The notes: generated from the sequence alone by a model not told the origin. Counted from the stretch's first letter, positions 14,587 through 26,229 are shown. The stretch is DNA of 64,000 nt from Metallyticus violacea (GCA_030762175.1 CM060833.1:170610501-170674500); one strand, 5' to 3'. Made by a program: numbers and translations.

Positions 14587-14635
14587 AGTAGTGGTGTTTA
14601 ACGCCCGTTTTTACTACTGAGGCACCACAGGCGGT
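14587..14635 (-). mobile_element. SINE-A 3'-tail fragment with a 12-bp target-site duplication
   Basis: Only the last ~49 bases of SINE-A are present, from 'ccgcctgtggtgcctcag' to 'gggcgttaaacaccac' on the minus strand. The repeat 'ttaaaggtcacg' occurs at 14575-14586 and 14636-14647. The duplication shows that this short piece was itself inserted as an extremely 5'-truncated copy and is not the remains of a longer one. Confidence 0.85.
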
Positions 14636-14656
14636 TTAAAGGTCACGTATATATAT

Positions 14657-14772
14657 AAACACTAATAATAAAAATAGATAAAGATAAAACACAGAGAAAG
14701 AGTCACACTTGAAATTGCAAGTGTGACTCTTTCTCTGTGTTTTATCTTTATCTACTTTTATTATTAGTGTTT
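14657..14772. repeat. Near-perfect 116-bp inverted repeat (hairpin)
   Basis: Two 55-bp arms (14657-14711 and 14718-14772) surround a 6-base loop, 'aaattg'. The arms are complementary throughout except for one mismatch: 'atagataaag' in the left arm faces 'ctttatctac' in the right. The innermost paired segment is 'agtcacacttg' with 'caagtgtgact'. It sits between two SINE-A copies and next to an (AT)n run. A foldback element, a hairpin RNA precursor, or an assembly or replication foldback are all possible. Confidence 0.9.
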
Positions 14773-14789
14773 ATTTATTTTTATTTTTC

Positions 14790-14792
<3 letters not shown>

Positions 14793-14843
<51 letters not shown>
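14793..14843. repeat. (AT)n microsatellite
   Basis: About 25 AT units lie between the hairpin and the SINE-A copy at 14845. Confidence 0.95.
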
Positions 14844-14844
<1 letters not shown>

Positions 14845-14846
<2 letters not shown>

Positions 14847-15099
14847 AATGGTGCTTATCGCCCGTTTTCACTACAGAGGCACCACAGGCGGTGAATATTG
14901 ATGATACAAGAGATGAAATTATATATTGGGAAAGGATTTTTTTAAGGAAGGAAACGTTCCAGACCTAAGTTTAGAGTACCTCCCCGGCATTTGCCAGTTA
15001 TGAGGACTGAGGAAAACGTGGAAAAAACCTCAGTCAAGATTCGAACCCCAGACCTCCCGTTTACGAGTCTGCACCTTAACGACCTCAGCCACTCGTGGC
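14845..15099 (-). mobile_element. SINE-A copy, near full length
   Basis: On the minus strand it begins with a decayed head, 'gccacgagtggctgaggtcg', and a B-box-like 'ggttcgaatcttgac'. The central 'aaatgccggggaggtac' and a tail ending in 'gcgataagcaccattc' follow. It begins and ends in AT-rich DNA, so a duplication cannot be judged. Confidence 0.85.
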
Positions 15100-16022
15100 A
15101 GTAAGGTCAAGTCTTAAATATATATGTATCATATATAATTTTACATTAAGATTATATTGCAATCTGGAAGCACAGGTTAATAATTAATATACACCCTCCA
15201 TCATTGTTAAAACATATTCCGCCTGTAACAATCTGCATACTGTTTACTCACTTTCTGTTTAGGCGCTTATCGCGTGGCTTATGCTTAAAATTCACAACGT
15301 AACCTTTTTTACATTCTCTATATTTCTTTGCTTCAGTGTTTTAACATTTTGATAACATGTTATCTCATTGCAAATGTTGATGACTTCGTGTTAACATGCT
15401 CTACATTATTCATGTCAAACTCAACTGCCAAATATTTATGCATTGGTTGTTTTATTTCTGTTTCAAATATAATCTGGCCACAAAACTTTTTGCAAGTTGC
15501 ACCACCTGGAATCAAACCCTGTGTGTCATTCCAATAGCGCTCTGCAGATCAGTCTGTCGACCATCTTCGCGATGCTGCTTTCGCGAGTTATATTTTATAT
15601 GTGACCCAAGGGGTGCAAAATGCGGGCTGTAGCCTGGATGAGGAAATACAGTTCAACGATGGCTAGTTAATCAACGGTTAGTAGACTTGTGTATTTGTTT
15701 GGTTCTCTTCTTCGAGCGGATGGATGCGCAGAATGGTTTCTTTCGAAGAGTTTTGACGCATACTTCAGAGTTAACTGCACGAGACAATACTTCGTTCAAA
15801 TTATTCCTTCAGAGTCCCAGAAGAAAGTGTTCATGCTTTACAGCTATAAACAAGCAAGCAACTCTGAACAAATTGTAGTTATGTCGTTACACGGTTAGTC
15901 TTGGAGAAAACCATTTAACACACATCTTTGAATATTCTGACCGATAATTATTGTTTTGTCACTACCGATATGGTTAAGCTGGGCAGCCGGTTGTTCCATA
16001 AGGATACCGCATCAATAAGTTC
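15100..16022. other. No supported gene
   Basis: Several overlapping short frames (15328-15898) have no recognisable domain. A B-box-like 'ggtttgattccagg' is readable on the minus strand near 15507, without other SINE features. Confidence 0.5.
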
Positions 16023-16292
16023 ACTGCCACGGGTGGCCGAGGTCAAGGCGTGGACTCGTGAGCGGCAGGTCTGGGACTAGTCTGGGACTTAGTCTTTCCT
16101 GACTAAGATTTTTCCAGCTTTTCCTCAATCCTCATAAATAGCGAATTCCGGGAAGGTACCCTAAACTTAGGCCTGGAACGTTTCCTTCCTTTAAAAAAAA
16201 TTCTTTCCCAGTGAATCATTTCATCTCATGTATCACCAGTGTCCACCCCCGTGGTGCCTCAGCAGTAATTTAGGGCGTTAAACATCATTAAA
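16023..16292 (+). mobile_element. SINE-A copy, near full length, internally rearranged
   Basis: The head 'gccacgggtggccgaggtc' is clear. The B-box region is replaced by a small local duplication ('gtctgggactagtctgggac'). The rest of the body follows: 'gaattccgggaaggtaccc', 'ggaacgtttccttcct', 'gtggtgcctcagcagtaa' and 'gggcgttaaacatcatt'. Flanks 'caataagttca' (5') and 'cagtaagtttca' (3') look like a decayed target-site duplication. Confidence 0.85.
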
Positions 16293-16299
16293 AAATCAG

Positions 16300-16637
16300 T
16301 AAGTTTCATCATTGCAGCAATATCGTAATCATTGATCAGCGACTGCCCCAATCTTCTTCCAATGAGTGCAGCTTTTCCGCCCAAGGACTTGACAGTGCTT
16401 TTATCAGCCGCGATCTGTCTATACGCTTTCATAATACTGCATTTTGTTTATCATTCTGAAAGCTATATCACCTAACACGAGAAGACGGAACTACATGAGG
16501 TGTTTCAATATGCCATAAAATATTTCTATTTTTCCAGGTTAAACTGGCCAAGACAAATAAAAGTGTATGTCATTACTTACTGGACGTACGCGTACATTTT
16601 TAAATGGTATGTAAATTGTACCGTGTTGATAATTCAC
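16300..16637. other. No supported gene
   Basis: Unassigned AT-rich DNA between a SINE-A and a SINE-B copy. Confidence 0.5.
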
Positions 16638-16934
16638 TTTTTTTATTTGTTTATTTATGGACGCTCTTTAACATCTCAGGTCATCAGCGTCCCATTCTAT
16701 TCAGGGCGAGAAACGGCCGACAAATTTTGTCTCAGAGGCCTCTTCTTTCAGGCTTGAGGTTCTTTTTCGTGCCGCAAAAGTGCGATATGGGACCCACGGC
16801 TTTACTTCCCTTCCGAAGGAAGCCATACTTAGGATTTTAACGCCCGAAAAAATCCATCGATCCTGGCCGGGATCGAACCGAACCGAATTGGGTGTAGAAG
16901 GCAAGTATGGTTACCACTACACCACCAGGACCGA
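16638..16934 (-). mobile_element. SINE-B copy, near full length
   Basis: On the minus strand the head reads 'ggtcctggtggtgtagtggt' (A box). The B box is altered by a small duplication ('ggttcggttcgatccc'). The body includes 'ggcttccttcggaaggga' and 'gcacgaaaaagaacctcaag', and the tail 'gacctgagatgttaaagagc' ends in 'cataaataaacaaataa'. Flanking 'tgataattc' (16628) and 'tgattaattc' (16936) may be a decayed target-site duplication. A 67-codon frame over it is just SINE sequence. Confidence 0.9.
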
Positions 16935-16939
16935 CTGAT

Positions 16940-17193
16940 TAATTCGGACGAGTACATTTACAAACATGTAATAAACAGTTTGTCTTTCACTAAATAATAA
17001 GATATTTCCATAAAAAAGTAAAATGTTATAAAAAGTTCCAAGTTAGACTCTATGTACTATTCTTACCAGATATTTGAAAACGTTTGTGTAAAACCAGGTT
17101 TTAATATGTGGTGATGCATTTTCAATATTCATGACACAGTTACATCAGTGGTAACAAACAGGAATATTTATTAGTGTTCATGAGAAAATAACA

Positions 17194-17245
<52 letters not shown>

Positions 17246-17775
17246 TAAATTCATATGCATTACTTATGTCATCTTAACACCTCTTTTAAATTGAGACTAA
17301 TGTTTAAAAATAAATTCGTAAGTTTGTGGTGATAGCAGTCAGGTAGACATGTTAGCTGTACAATATTTTGTCCAAAGTTTTGCACACTACTATTATGATA
17401 CCAGTTTATAATTAAAATATGCTTTTGCATTGTTTTAAAAAGAAGTAAATGATAAAGCACACAAACTTGTATAAACAGAATTCATACTGCCCTCATTTTA
17501 AATTGTGTTCTTTATGTATTAGCTTAAAAGATTAAATTTTCAAACAAACCGCATTAGCAGACGTGACTGATAATATGCAGACAGATGAGGTTTCTGTTTA
17601 AGCTGTTACGCTTATGCGTACAATAAAAGTAAAATTAATAACGTGAAAAACATTAGCTCCGAGGAGAAAAAATTAGCACCATCGTAAAGAACAACTCTGA
17701 AAGTGTTACTCCATCTGTTGGATAAGATGTCTCGCATTTGGTATACACGGGAGATATCTAACTAACCTATATTGG
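16940..17775. other. No supported gene; contains an (AT)n run
   Basis: AT-rich DNA with a pure (AT)n microsatellite at 17196-17241. No coding signal is convincing. Confidence 0.6.
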
Positions 17776-17900
17776 ACCCTCACGGGTGGCCGAGGTCATT
17801 AAGACGCGGACTCGTGAGCGGGAGGTCTGTGGTTCGAATGCCACCACGACGGTCCTCTCTGACGGTTTTTTTTTTTTTTTTTTTTTCCAGGTTTTCCTGG
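17776..17900 (+). mobile_element. SINE-A head fragment, 3'-truncated
   Basis: The tRNA-like head is well kept: 'cacgggtggccgaggtcatt' and the B box 'ggttcgaatgccacc'. 'acggtcctctctgacgg', a run of about 22 T and 'ccaggttttcctgg' follow. The central block and tail are missing. A 68-codon frame starting at 17772 is the SINE read as protein and is not a gene. Confidence 0.8.
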
Positions 17901-20900
17901 AAAAGTAGTCCACTCGACTACTGGCGCTTCCCAGGACAGTTCAAACTCTTCCACGTCATATCTGACATTGCACATTAGATGGATTAAACTTTTTCAGAGT
18001 TCTAATTGGAATTAGTACTTTTTATATTATTAATTATTGTATTTTATTATACGTATGTGCAGAACACTTAGTATTTAAAAGTACCAGTAACTGTCATGTG
18101 GAAATGATTAATCTGGTTAATGTGAAGGCACAATATGACAAGTTGTTCTAAAGAAACTATATACACATTTGTGAATTTGCGAGATATGGCTGCCTGGACT
18201 ACCACAACTGTGACAAACACATACATCGATCCAAATCAGCTGTTACATTTCAGTTATGGAAATAATAATTATAGTCGCTGGACTCCATCAACTGGAACAT
18301 CTAATTAACGACAGGTGGTCAGTACTTTTTCAGTCTGGAACTTCGCTGACTTGCTTCAGAAATAGGATTTTATAGTTTGACATGCCTGGTGATGTATAAG
18401 AATTGGAACTGCTTTTCGGCTAATGAAGGTAATGCATCCTCATCAAAGCCATCTCTCGATACCCTAAACAAATAGACAAACTTCTCTTACAGACCATTGA
18501 GGACACACCTTTATCAGCTAGTAAATCGACTGGTTAGACACATGTACCCTGCCGCAGTTCGAACCACCACATGAATTATATAGCTGCACCAGCATATTCA
18601 TGAACTAGCAGAACTCAGTGGTCAACCCTGACCCTGTTTGATGCTTGGCATGCTTGTCGCGGTCACGTGGCAGCAGGACGCCTCGTCACTCCGGCCAAAC
18701 ATTTTAATGGAAACCGATTTTACACGACCGCAACACGGGGCCGGTACAGGTTTAAATTGAATTAACCACAACACCGTGTTGTGTTGTGCACCTCACAGGT
18801 GCAAATCCTTCTGCTCGTTTTAGCTGGAAATCTTTTGGTGGGAAACCTGACACACCGACTGCCGAATGCTGATATACGCCCTAACATAGTTTATCAACAA
18901 TGTAGGGAATCCGCTTAATGAAAATTAACCTAAACCTATCGTAACTTAAACCAACGTCAGCTATCTCACCAAGGTTAAACCTAGCTTAAATTAAACCTAC
19001 CATAACTCTGATCCAAGTTTATTAAAATTAATTTCTAGCCATAAGATTATAATACACACCTTCACATGAGTACTTTGCTATTAGGGTATTGATCGGGCAA
19101 GTATGCCTACAAAACATCAAAAATAATGGAAATATAAATAACCCATAATAAATTAATTAATAAAATTAAATCTATTATAGATATAAATTAAAGGAAATAC
19201 AATCTTACCTAAAACTCAATCCTAACCGCAACAGCACACACATGTACAAAATAGCATTTTATATCAAACTATAAAGATGTAAAGCTATCTTGCAAATACG
19301 CAGAATAGAATAACCAAGTGAAACCAAACCGCAACCTAAAATCTAGCCATAACCCTAACAACGCCCCAGAAGAAGTCTATATAAACGTTAATTTTCTCTT
19401 AGGCAAGTAAATAGTATAATGTAAATCCAACTTAATAAAATATAACTTAAACGCTCCTTAAACCCACATAAATAATTTCCCATAGAGTACGCTATCTAGT
19501 TTAAACCTAACCTAACTTTACCTAAAGCTCGCTCTAACTAAAGCATCTACAAAAATTGTTCTTTTCTCTTATGTTACTGAACGGACAAATACCAAACTAT
19601 AAATATAGACCGTTCCTAAATTTTGCCATAGAGACGTTATGGAGTATTTAACAAATTACGCACATTGATGACTATGGAGAATGGCTGTCATAATTACTTC
19701 ATGAAATTACTCTTTTCACTCTAAAATGCATCTCCAACTTATTTTTATTTTCTGCGAAACAACATTAATATCAAACCTATGGTTAATTAATGAAATATTT
19801 TGTTTGATATCTTCTATTATCCCTGGAAGTGTGAGTTTTGAATTTAAGAACACTCAATATATAATCTAACTTACTCCCCCATGTATAGGAACGTTTCTTA
19901 GTTTGATAATTAGAAATACAGGATAACTCGGAAACAGGAATTTCAAACTTACGGTATTCAGCGACAAACACCAGAATACTTCTTGCCTTGCTATTTTCGT
20001 TAAGTGACTCTACTAATTATACCAATATGTGACAGGATACGCATTAAAATAATATTAATAATTGTCAAACTTTAAATTTTCTTTTTAACAATTAAATAGA
20101 TACAAACTTACTTTTGTAAATATTTCTGACTGTACGAATATTTGTTTCTTTTCTCTTTAAAAATACGAAGAGTTTGCTATATATTAACTATTAAATGCTG
20201 TTATTTAAAACATTATATAGCGACATAGAAATTGTTTAAAAGGCATATAACTTTTGACAAACGTGTTTAATTGTAAAGTATTTTTAATCTAGGTATGCTT
20301 AGGAGCTCATGATGTTAGCATATACTTCTGGGAATACATTCAGAGGTCGTAAATAACCTGCAGGCCATGGTGTTACTTACAAGTGCAGGAGCGTCACAGG
20401 TCATTATAATAAAATGATTACTTTGGCCCTGCATGATGAAAGCACAACAGTAGTACAAGGCTTCCAGCTGACTCAATATTAAATGTAACAGCAGGGTTTC
20501 CATCCCAGTACATGGTCCGACAATCTCGCCTGCTTGTAGTTCACAGCATTCCTTGTCATATTTCCGGTTAGAATGGATGATTTCACTTCTTTCTATATTT
20601 CTTTAATAATTCAATAAAATTATTTCAAGCAGATGTAGTATTTAAAAGGCTACAATTTTGTTAACACGAATGATTACAGACATTGAATTGCTGCTTTATC
20701 CACTTTAATATTTGACAAACATTTTAATCTAACAAACCATTTATTCTAGAACCAGCAGATGCTGCACTCCATCAATATAATTGTGGAAGGAAATCGTAGC
20801 AGCACGGGAACAAGAACCCTACAGCTTCTTCTGAGTGGTTTCTTTACTTTGGGAAAGTTATTGTGAGGACGTTTAATATCTTCCATCCCTAAGGTAGTAG

Positions 20901-21762
20901 CAGCGTGACACTGGGCATTTTCATATAGAACAATGGATATGAAAAGGCTTTCTCGGCAAAAGAGAGCGAAGATAACGATACAAGTACTTGTGATAACTTT
21001 TAGTCCTGAAAAAATGCATATCATCACACCTTGAACATAAAGTAAAGCAGCAAAAATGCACAGTAACCATTTTTAAAAACATGGGCATTATATATTAACA
21101 TCAGAACCAATTTCACATTCCGAGGTTATTGATGTAATTGTATACATGACCTTTCCTGTAGCCTGCAAAAACGTAACAATGCAATTTCTGAACATTCTTT
21201 AGATGACAGGCACCCAACGGGATGCAATTTTCAGATACCGAAGCAGTTTTTCTGTAATATCGGTTGGGTTATGCACCCAACTCCCGCATAGCCCGTTGTC
21301 TGTCTCTTCCAGAAACAGATTGCATGAACTCCAAGCCGAAGTTAGGACACCCGACATGCTACCGTTTGATAAGGTTAATTGCTTCCAGTAGACCCTTATT
21401 ACTAAGGTCCTGATTCTTAGGTTTATTTGAAACTAATATACGTAAATTAATTGTTGCGACCTAAAATATCGAAAATCGCTGTTTTCTCTATTTTTAATGA
21501 TAGAAGCTATAGTGAAATATTATTTTGCACCACTTCAAGCAATCGGGCAGAAATAGTTCAGCTTACTGCCATTAGATATCGCAGTAATGTCAACGACATG
21601 CTATCCTTAAAGGACAGCGAATGCGTTTCCATTAGCACGTTGTGAACCGCTTGCCTTCCATTTACATTGCTTTGTTGTAATACTTCTTCATTTAATTGCA
21701 CAGTGCTTTCTCATCCATGAGAGCGGCCCGCATGACAATTGGAAGAACGCTGTCGGATATAC
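17901..21762. other. No supported gene; scattered 'cctaa' motifs
   Basis: At about 18900-19560 the plus strand has many 'aacctaa' and 'cctaacct' motifs, reminiscent of degenerate insect-type TTAGG/CCTAA repeats but without a regular array. A small inverted repeat 'cacaacaccgtgttgtg' lies near 18768. Frames at 20315-20503 and 20746-21027 (minus) have no recognisable domain. Confidence 0.5.
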
Positions 21763-21795
21763 TGAGGGTGCCAAAATTGTGTACACACTTCAAGC

Positions 21796-21826
<31 letters not shown>

Positions 21827-22518
21827 CCAAACAAAAAACAAAAAAAAAAAAACTGAATTCATATAAACAGAAAATGATGAGCACTAATCATCTTAGACTT
21901 TTACAGTTACAACAGTTGCTCAAAATGCCCACCATCGGCTCGATACACTTCTGAGTACGTTGAACTGACTGATTCAGCAACGTTTGCGAAAGTGTCCTCA
22001 GTGATTGCAGCACATGTTGTTTCAATTTCTTCCCGGATTGTTGCCAGTGTAGCTGGTTTACTACTTTATACAACATCTTTAGAGTTTTCCGTAGGTAGAA
22101 GTCCAACGGAGTTAGATCCGGAGAACGCGGTGTAAATCTTTTCGTCCTATTACCTTTGAACAACATTCTTGGTTTTCCAATACCACTTCAAAATTACTTT
22201 CTGCTGTTCAAACGATAATCTTGGCTCCATTTTGTTGTAGCAACGCTAGTATAACGTAATGCGAGTCATATCTGTTTACAGAACATCATACGATAATCTT
22301 AGCTTCATTTGTTCATTGTTGATTTATAATAATGTTGACTATATTTGTTCAGTGTTGATTTACCTGTCACGTAGCACCACTATCATAATGCATTTGAGTC
22401 ACACCTGTTTACAGAACATCATACTACATATTACTGTTGTTTCTCGGTCCAACTTTGAGATATATTAACTAGATATCTACTGTGAAAGTGTGTATACATT
22501 TTTAGTATACAAGCCCTC
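21763..22518 (-). mobile_element. Internally deleted DNA transposon with inverted ends and transposase remnants
   Basis: The left end 'gagggtgccaaaattgtgta' (from 21764) is matched in inverted orientation by 'gtgtgtatacatttttag' and 'ccctca' at 22485-22518. On the minus strand an ATG at 22230 opens a protein start, MEPRLSFEQQKVILKWYWKT, typical of the DUF4817-type helix-turn-helix at the N-terminus of many arthropod Tc1/mariner-superfamily transposases. After about 24 codons and two stops, a second frame (22166-21888) carries the C-terminal signature TPRSPDLTPLDFYL with the last catalytic Asp region. The whole central catalytic part is missing, so the element cannot code for an active enzyme. 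Confidence 0.75.
22228..22426. repeat. Imperfect tandem duplication (~132-bp period) inside the transposon
   Basis: Two related segments, each with 'cgagtca/tgagtca' then 'ctgtttacagaacatcata', occur at about 22256-22291 and 22386-22425. The surrounding 'ttgttcattgttgattta' / 'ttgttcagtgttgattta' is repeated too. Duplication of subterminal sequence is common in non-autonomous DNA transposons. Confidence 0.7.
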
Positions 22519-22519
22519 A

Positions 22520-24110
22520 ATTCAAGCGCATGGAACTCTCATGCAAATTGCAATAACTACCTACCTTTGTCATATAAGATGAAACTGACATTCTTGTGCC
22601 ACTATTTAACTCTCACACTTTTTAAGAAAGCTTGCATTCACTTCAATAGTTATTTTGTGAAATTGCTGCAATTTCTCTTTTCATAATGTCTTTCAGTTTT
22701 TTTCAACGTGTGCGCGTTATTCCGGTACACTTTATTTTTCAAGTTCCCTCATAAATAATAGGGGTCGCGCTGGCCGTAATCCCTTACTAATGGTCCTATC
22801 CTCAAAATTGTTCTCAATTATAGCTAACAAAGCAGAAGCTGTCTGCGCTGTAAAGAAATACTTTAGAAAAAAAAAATACATGTTTACATTCAAAGTCCAA
22901 TAATCGAAGAATTGTGTGAATACAAAATTTACAATTTTTGGTCATACAATGACATTTATTGTTTCTCTGCACTTCTCAACCTGTTGTTCTGTGCAGCTTC
23001 ATGGTCGTTTAAATGAAAACATGCATCGTTAAGTGTGGATTAACTTGTCCTTTGCCCACATTATCCAAAACCAGTTACTCTACTTATGACCATTATCACG
23101 TGTCTGCAACTCCTGACAACGTTTATTTTATACGGTTTGAATATCAAAAGTTTGCTGGCAGTCTAAGAGGAGATTTGCCAAATTCTGTTGTTGTATAAGC
23201 CTTTGCAGAGATTTCATTGAGCTTTGTTCTACAACTCTACAAGAATTTGTTCCCACATGCGAATCGTGTATGAACATTCCAGATCTGAAAATGCACTGAT
23301 TTTTTGGGAATATATCATCATTAACACAAAAATAAAGCAAAAACATTTTGTATATAACTTATCACCTTACAAAAAGAACAAAGACGGTTAGCAGCGAATG
23401 CTTCTACGTTGTCACTGCACGCGGATGTCCATTTGAAAGCACTGTGGTACAGTGAAACTAAATGCTTACATCGCATTTAATGAAAAGTGAATCCATACTC
23501 GACAATAGATGCCCGTGTCAGACATGTCAGAAACAAGTGTATGTATTTAAGCCGTTTCTAGATATTTTGTTTGAATATCATCATAAGGTGATCACCTGTG
23601 TGAAAATAAACAGAGCGAAGGAATATTGCCAATAGAGCTGTAACATATATATATCAGCGCTCTCGTCTAATGTAAATATTCGCATTTCTGCATGTTTAAC
23701 TCAGTAAATTCTGATCTGTGTCTATTATTCGTCTTACTAATGTACGGATCGACATTCTCAGTCTTGCAAAATAATTAATTTATTATTCCAGCTACTTTCA
23801 AAACACATTTTTCGCACATTTACCTTCTGTGAATGATTTCAACGACTTGCCGATTTCCCAAGCAACTTGCAATTAGTACGCTATTTGCAATTTCATCATA
23901 TTAATTATTTATTAATTCTGATTTCCTTAATGATTTCTTTAATTGTTTTCAAATGTTAGACATTAGTAATCTTCTTCTCATTAATAAAGAAATTAAAATT
24001 TAGGAAGATAAGCGCGGCAGAGTTGTTTTAAATTAATAATTGTTTTAAATTAATTTAAATTAATCAGGTTATGAGACATTTTGGGGCTTGAACACTTAGA
24101 ACTTTCTCTT
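22520..24110. other. No supported gene
   Basis: AT-rich. Near 22725-22760 'attccggtacactttatttt' next to 'aagttccctcataaataata' resembles the end of another DNA transposon, but I see no partner end. Confidence 0.45.
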
Positions 24111-24114
24111 CGTT

Positions 24115-24335
24115 TTCTTCTTCGTCGACCCACATCTACCTTACAATGTAGAGGTTTTGCAAAGAGCCTTCCATATCGTTCTGTCCTGAACTTTCCTTCT
24201 GGCTTCCCTCAAGACCACTCCTCTTATGGTAAGCGTGCTCTCCACATTGTTTTCCTATTATATCCTTGGGAGCCCTCGTTGTCGCTTGCCAATATGGTGT
24301 GCTTTCCCCACAAGTCGTGGGTATCCTCGCCACAT
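24115..24335 (-). pseudogene. Possible C-terminal remnant of a LINE reverse transcriptase
   Basis: On the minus strand the segment at about 24218-24158 reads VVLREARRKVQDRTIWKALC, followed by a stop and 'GRCGSTKKK'. The pattern EA-x(5)-QDR-x(2)-W is the usual extreme C-terminal tail of several LINE polyproteins (E/A-x-AQDR-x-x-W). The upstream part in another frame (ARIPTTCGESTPYW and onward) would correspond to the H-x-R-M region before it. The area is more GC-rich than its flanks. No RT core is visible, so the assignment rests on a short motif. The 124-codon plus-strand frame over it is then antisense noise. Confidence 0.4.
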
Positions 24336-24339
24336 GTCA

Positions 24340-25878
24340 GTGGAGCCGTTTTCTGCACAACTTCATCCAGGGGATTGCATCTCTGCTGCCTAAGTAATAG
24401 CGGGGACCTAAGCGGTGCAGTTGAAGTGTCACATCGTATAGTGCCAGTTCAATAAACATGGTGTGATTTACAAGAACTATTGACTTAATGCCGAGGTTTA
24501 CATTCTGGTTCAACGTCACAGTCAATTCTATGAGAGTGTCCAGTTCATAGTATGAAAACTATTCTAAATATCAAAGAAATGTTCCCCTCCTCTAGAGTAA
24601 CTTTTCGATGCCGTGTTATTGATGCTGCGTTGTGTATCGCTGTTAGTTGGGACTTTGTTTTTGGATACTCTGTTTCAGATGTGCATCATATGCAATTCCC
24701 TCCTCAATATCCTTTCCGAAAATGGCAAGGACGGGCATTCTTTGGCTACATGAAGTTAATTTCTGCCGAGTTTGAAACCGATTTGTAAATCGACAAGGTT
24801 TACAACACGGTGGCAGTCTCTGTCTTTTTTTTTTGCGCTGAGAATGCCGAGATACCACTTTGTTTACACCCTGTAGACTGTCTACGTTGACACATCGACA
24901 AAGTGGGTCACTTAATTCCTTTGTGTAATTGGCACGCCCAAACACGATGCCCTTTTTTCCATTCCGCAATGTAATCCTCTTGGCTAGAACTGAAGCACAC
25001 CACCTCTCTGAGTAATTCAATTAGACTTAAAAGTTGGTACTGTTCTTTACAAAACTGCGACAAGAGCTGAGTAATGTTTTGTCCGGGATGTCTTATGAAT
25101 TCGGATACAAACTACACAGAATTCAACTGTTTACAAATTACTTTGTATAAAAGAAATGTTTCCGTAATTTTTTATTCTGTCACAAGGTGCTACGCATTAT
25201 TTTTACTTTAGTCAAACTTCCAAATATTTACTGTATTGCTTTAAATAGAATAGGTTTAAAAGAAATTAAATAAGAAACATTATTGATGCAGGTATTTCTC
25301 CTGAAAATTACCCTTGCATTAATAATTGAGTTACATTAAAACAGTTCCCTATGTATAGACTAAGACATGCCTCTAGTGATTACAAAATGTGTAAGCAGCT
25401 GCATGTTTCTTAGTACTAAAAATATAATTAGAATTTGCTTTTAATGTCGTAAGACAGAACTAATTTGGTACATCATTATCTTTAAATGTTTCTTTTCTAC
25501 ACTATTAGATAATGAAAAAACAGGAGCATTCCACCTAGTTATAGCACATTGTCACGATTTTGAATAATGTCTAATTTATTGTATAAACATGCAGACAAGT
25601 TCAATATATTGTTTACTTATCTACATATATTTAAATTTAGTCCAACAGTTTAATTTATACTCAACTACCGACTCTTCTTTGGTAACTTTCAGACTAAAGC
25701 AAAATTTGACGCGAATATACTTTGTTACAATTTCAGATGCCCATGCTACATTCCAGCCCGTGATGGTCGATTGTCTGTTCGCTGTCGTCAATAGAAGTTT
25801 CGCGTAGTTGATATTGTCATATGACAGTCTACATTTGTGTGTGTGTTTATGTTACGAGAAATACAGTACATACAGTAC
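24340..25878. other. No supported gene; one unassigned 125-codon frame
   Basis: A 125-codon minus-strand frame (25020-24643) is rich in Cys, Lys and Arg (for example a KKKR stretch) and somewhat GC-richer than the flanks. I recognise no domain, and an overlapping plus-strand frame (24552-24788) is also open. Both may be transposon debris linked to the remnant at 24.1-24.3 kb. The rest is AT-rich. Confidence 0.35.
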
Positions 25879-26225
25879 AGTATGAACCAGTACCCAATCG
25901 AACAGCTGTGTTTATTGTGTTTACGTGTCTATTGAAAAACTACAAGAATAAAGAAGTGTCAAAGAGAATTTATTGCGCAGCTTGAGGTTAGAAAACTATA
26001 GGAAAAGCCCTCCGTTTCTGTCCATTGAAGAAAAGACGAAAACACATTGTTGGATGTTTATGAAGGAGTGCGTTCAAAATTTCCCGAAGTTATAGTGCAG
26101 AAACTCCTAAACAGACTTCAGGAGTCTCCAAAGAAGTTATTGATTAAAATGTCACGGCACATGGAGATTTCAAAAGTACTTGTTAAGGAGTTGCAGAAAC
26201 ATCAAAGCTCACGCATATCGTGATT
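25879..26225 (+). pseudogene. N-terminal remnant of a Tc1/mariner-superfamily transposase
   Basis: A decayed frame reads NRTAVFIVFTCLLKNYKNKE, matching the start of the DUF4817-type helix-turn-helix (R-A-F-I-V-K-x-Y-Y-x-x-K). After frame breaks it reads VIVQKLLNRLQESPKKLL and IKMSRHMEISKVLVKELQKH. The second part fits the second helix-turn-helix of these transposases (V-x-x-R-L-x-E-S-P-x-K-S-x-R-x-L-S-x-E-x-G-I-S). The catalytic domain is not recognisable downstream. It appears to be from the same broad group as the relics at 21.8 and 40.7 kb, but probably a different family. Confidence 0.5.
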
Positions 26226-26229
26226 GTGT

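Noticed and set aside
22720..22770. Possible end of another DNA transposon
   Set aside because: It resembles a transposon terminus in composition, but no inverted partner end or target duplication was found.
24081..24455. 124-codon plus-strand frame
   Set aside because: The minus strand of the same segment carries the LINE-like C-terminal motif, so the plus frame is probably antisense.
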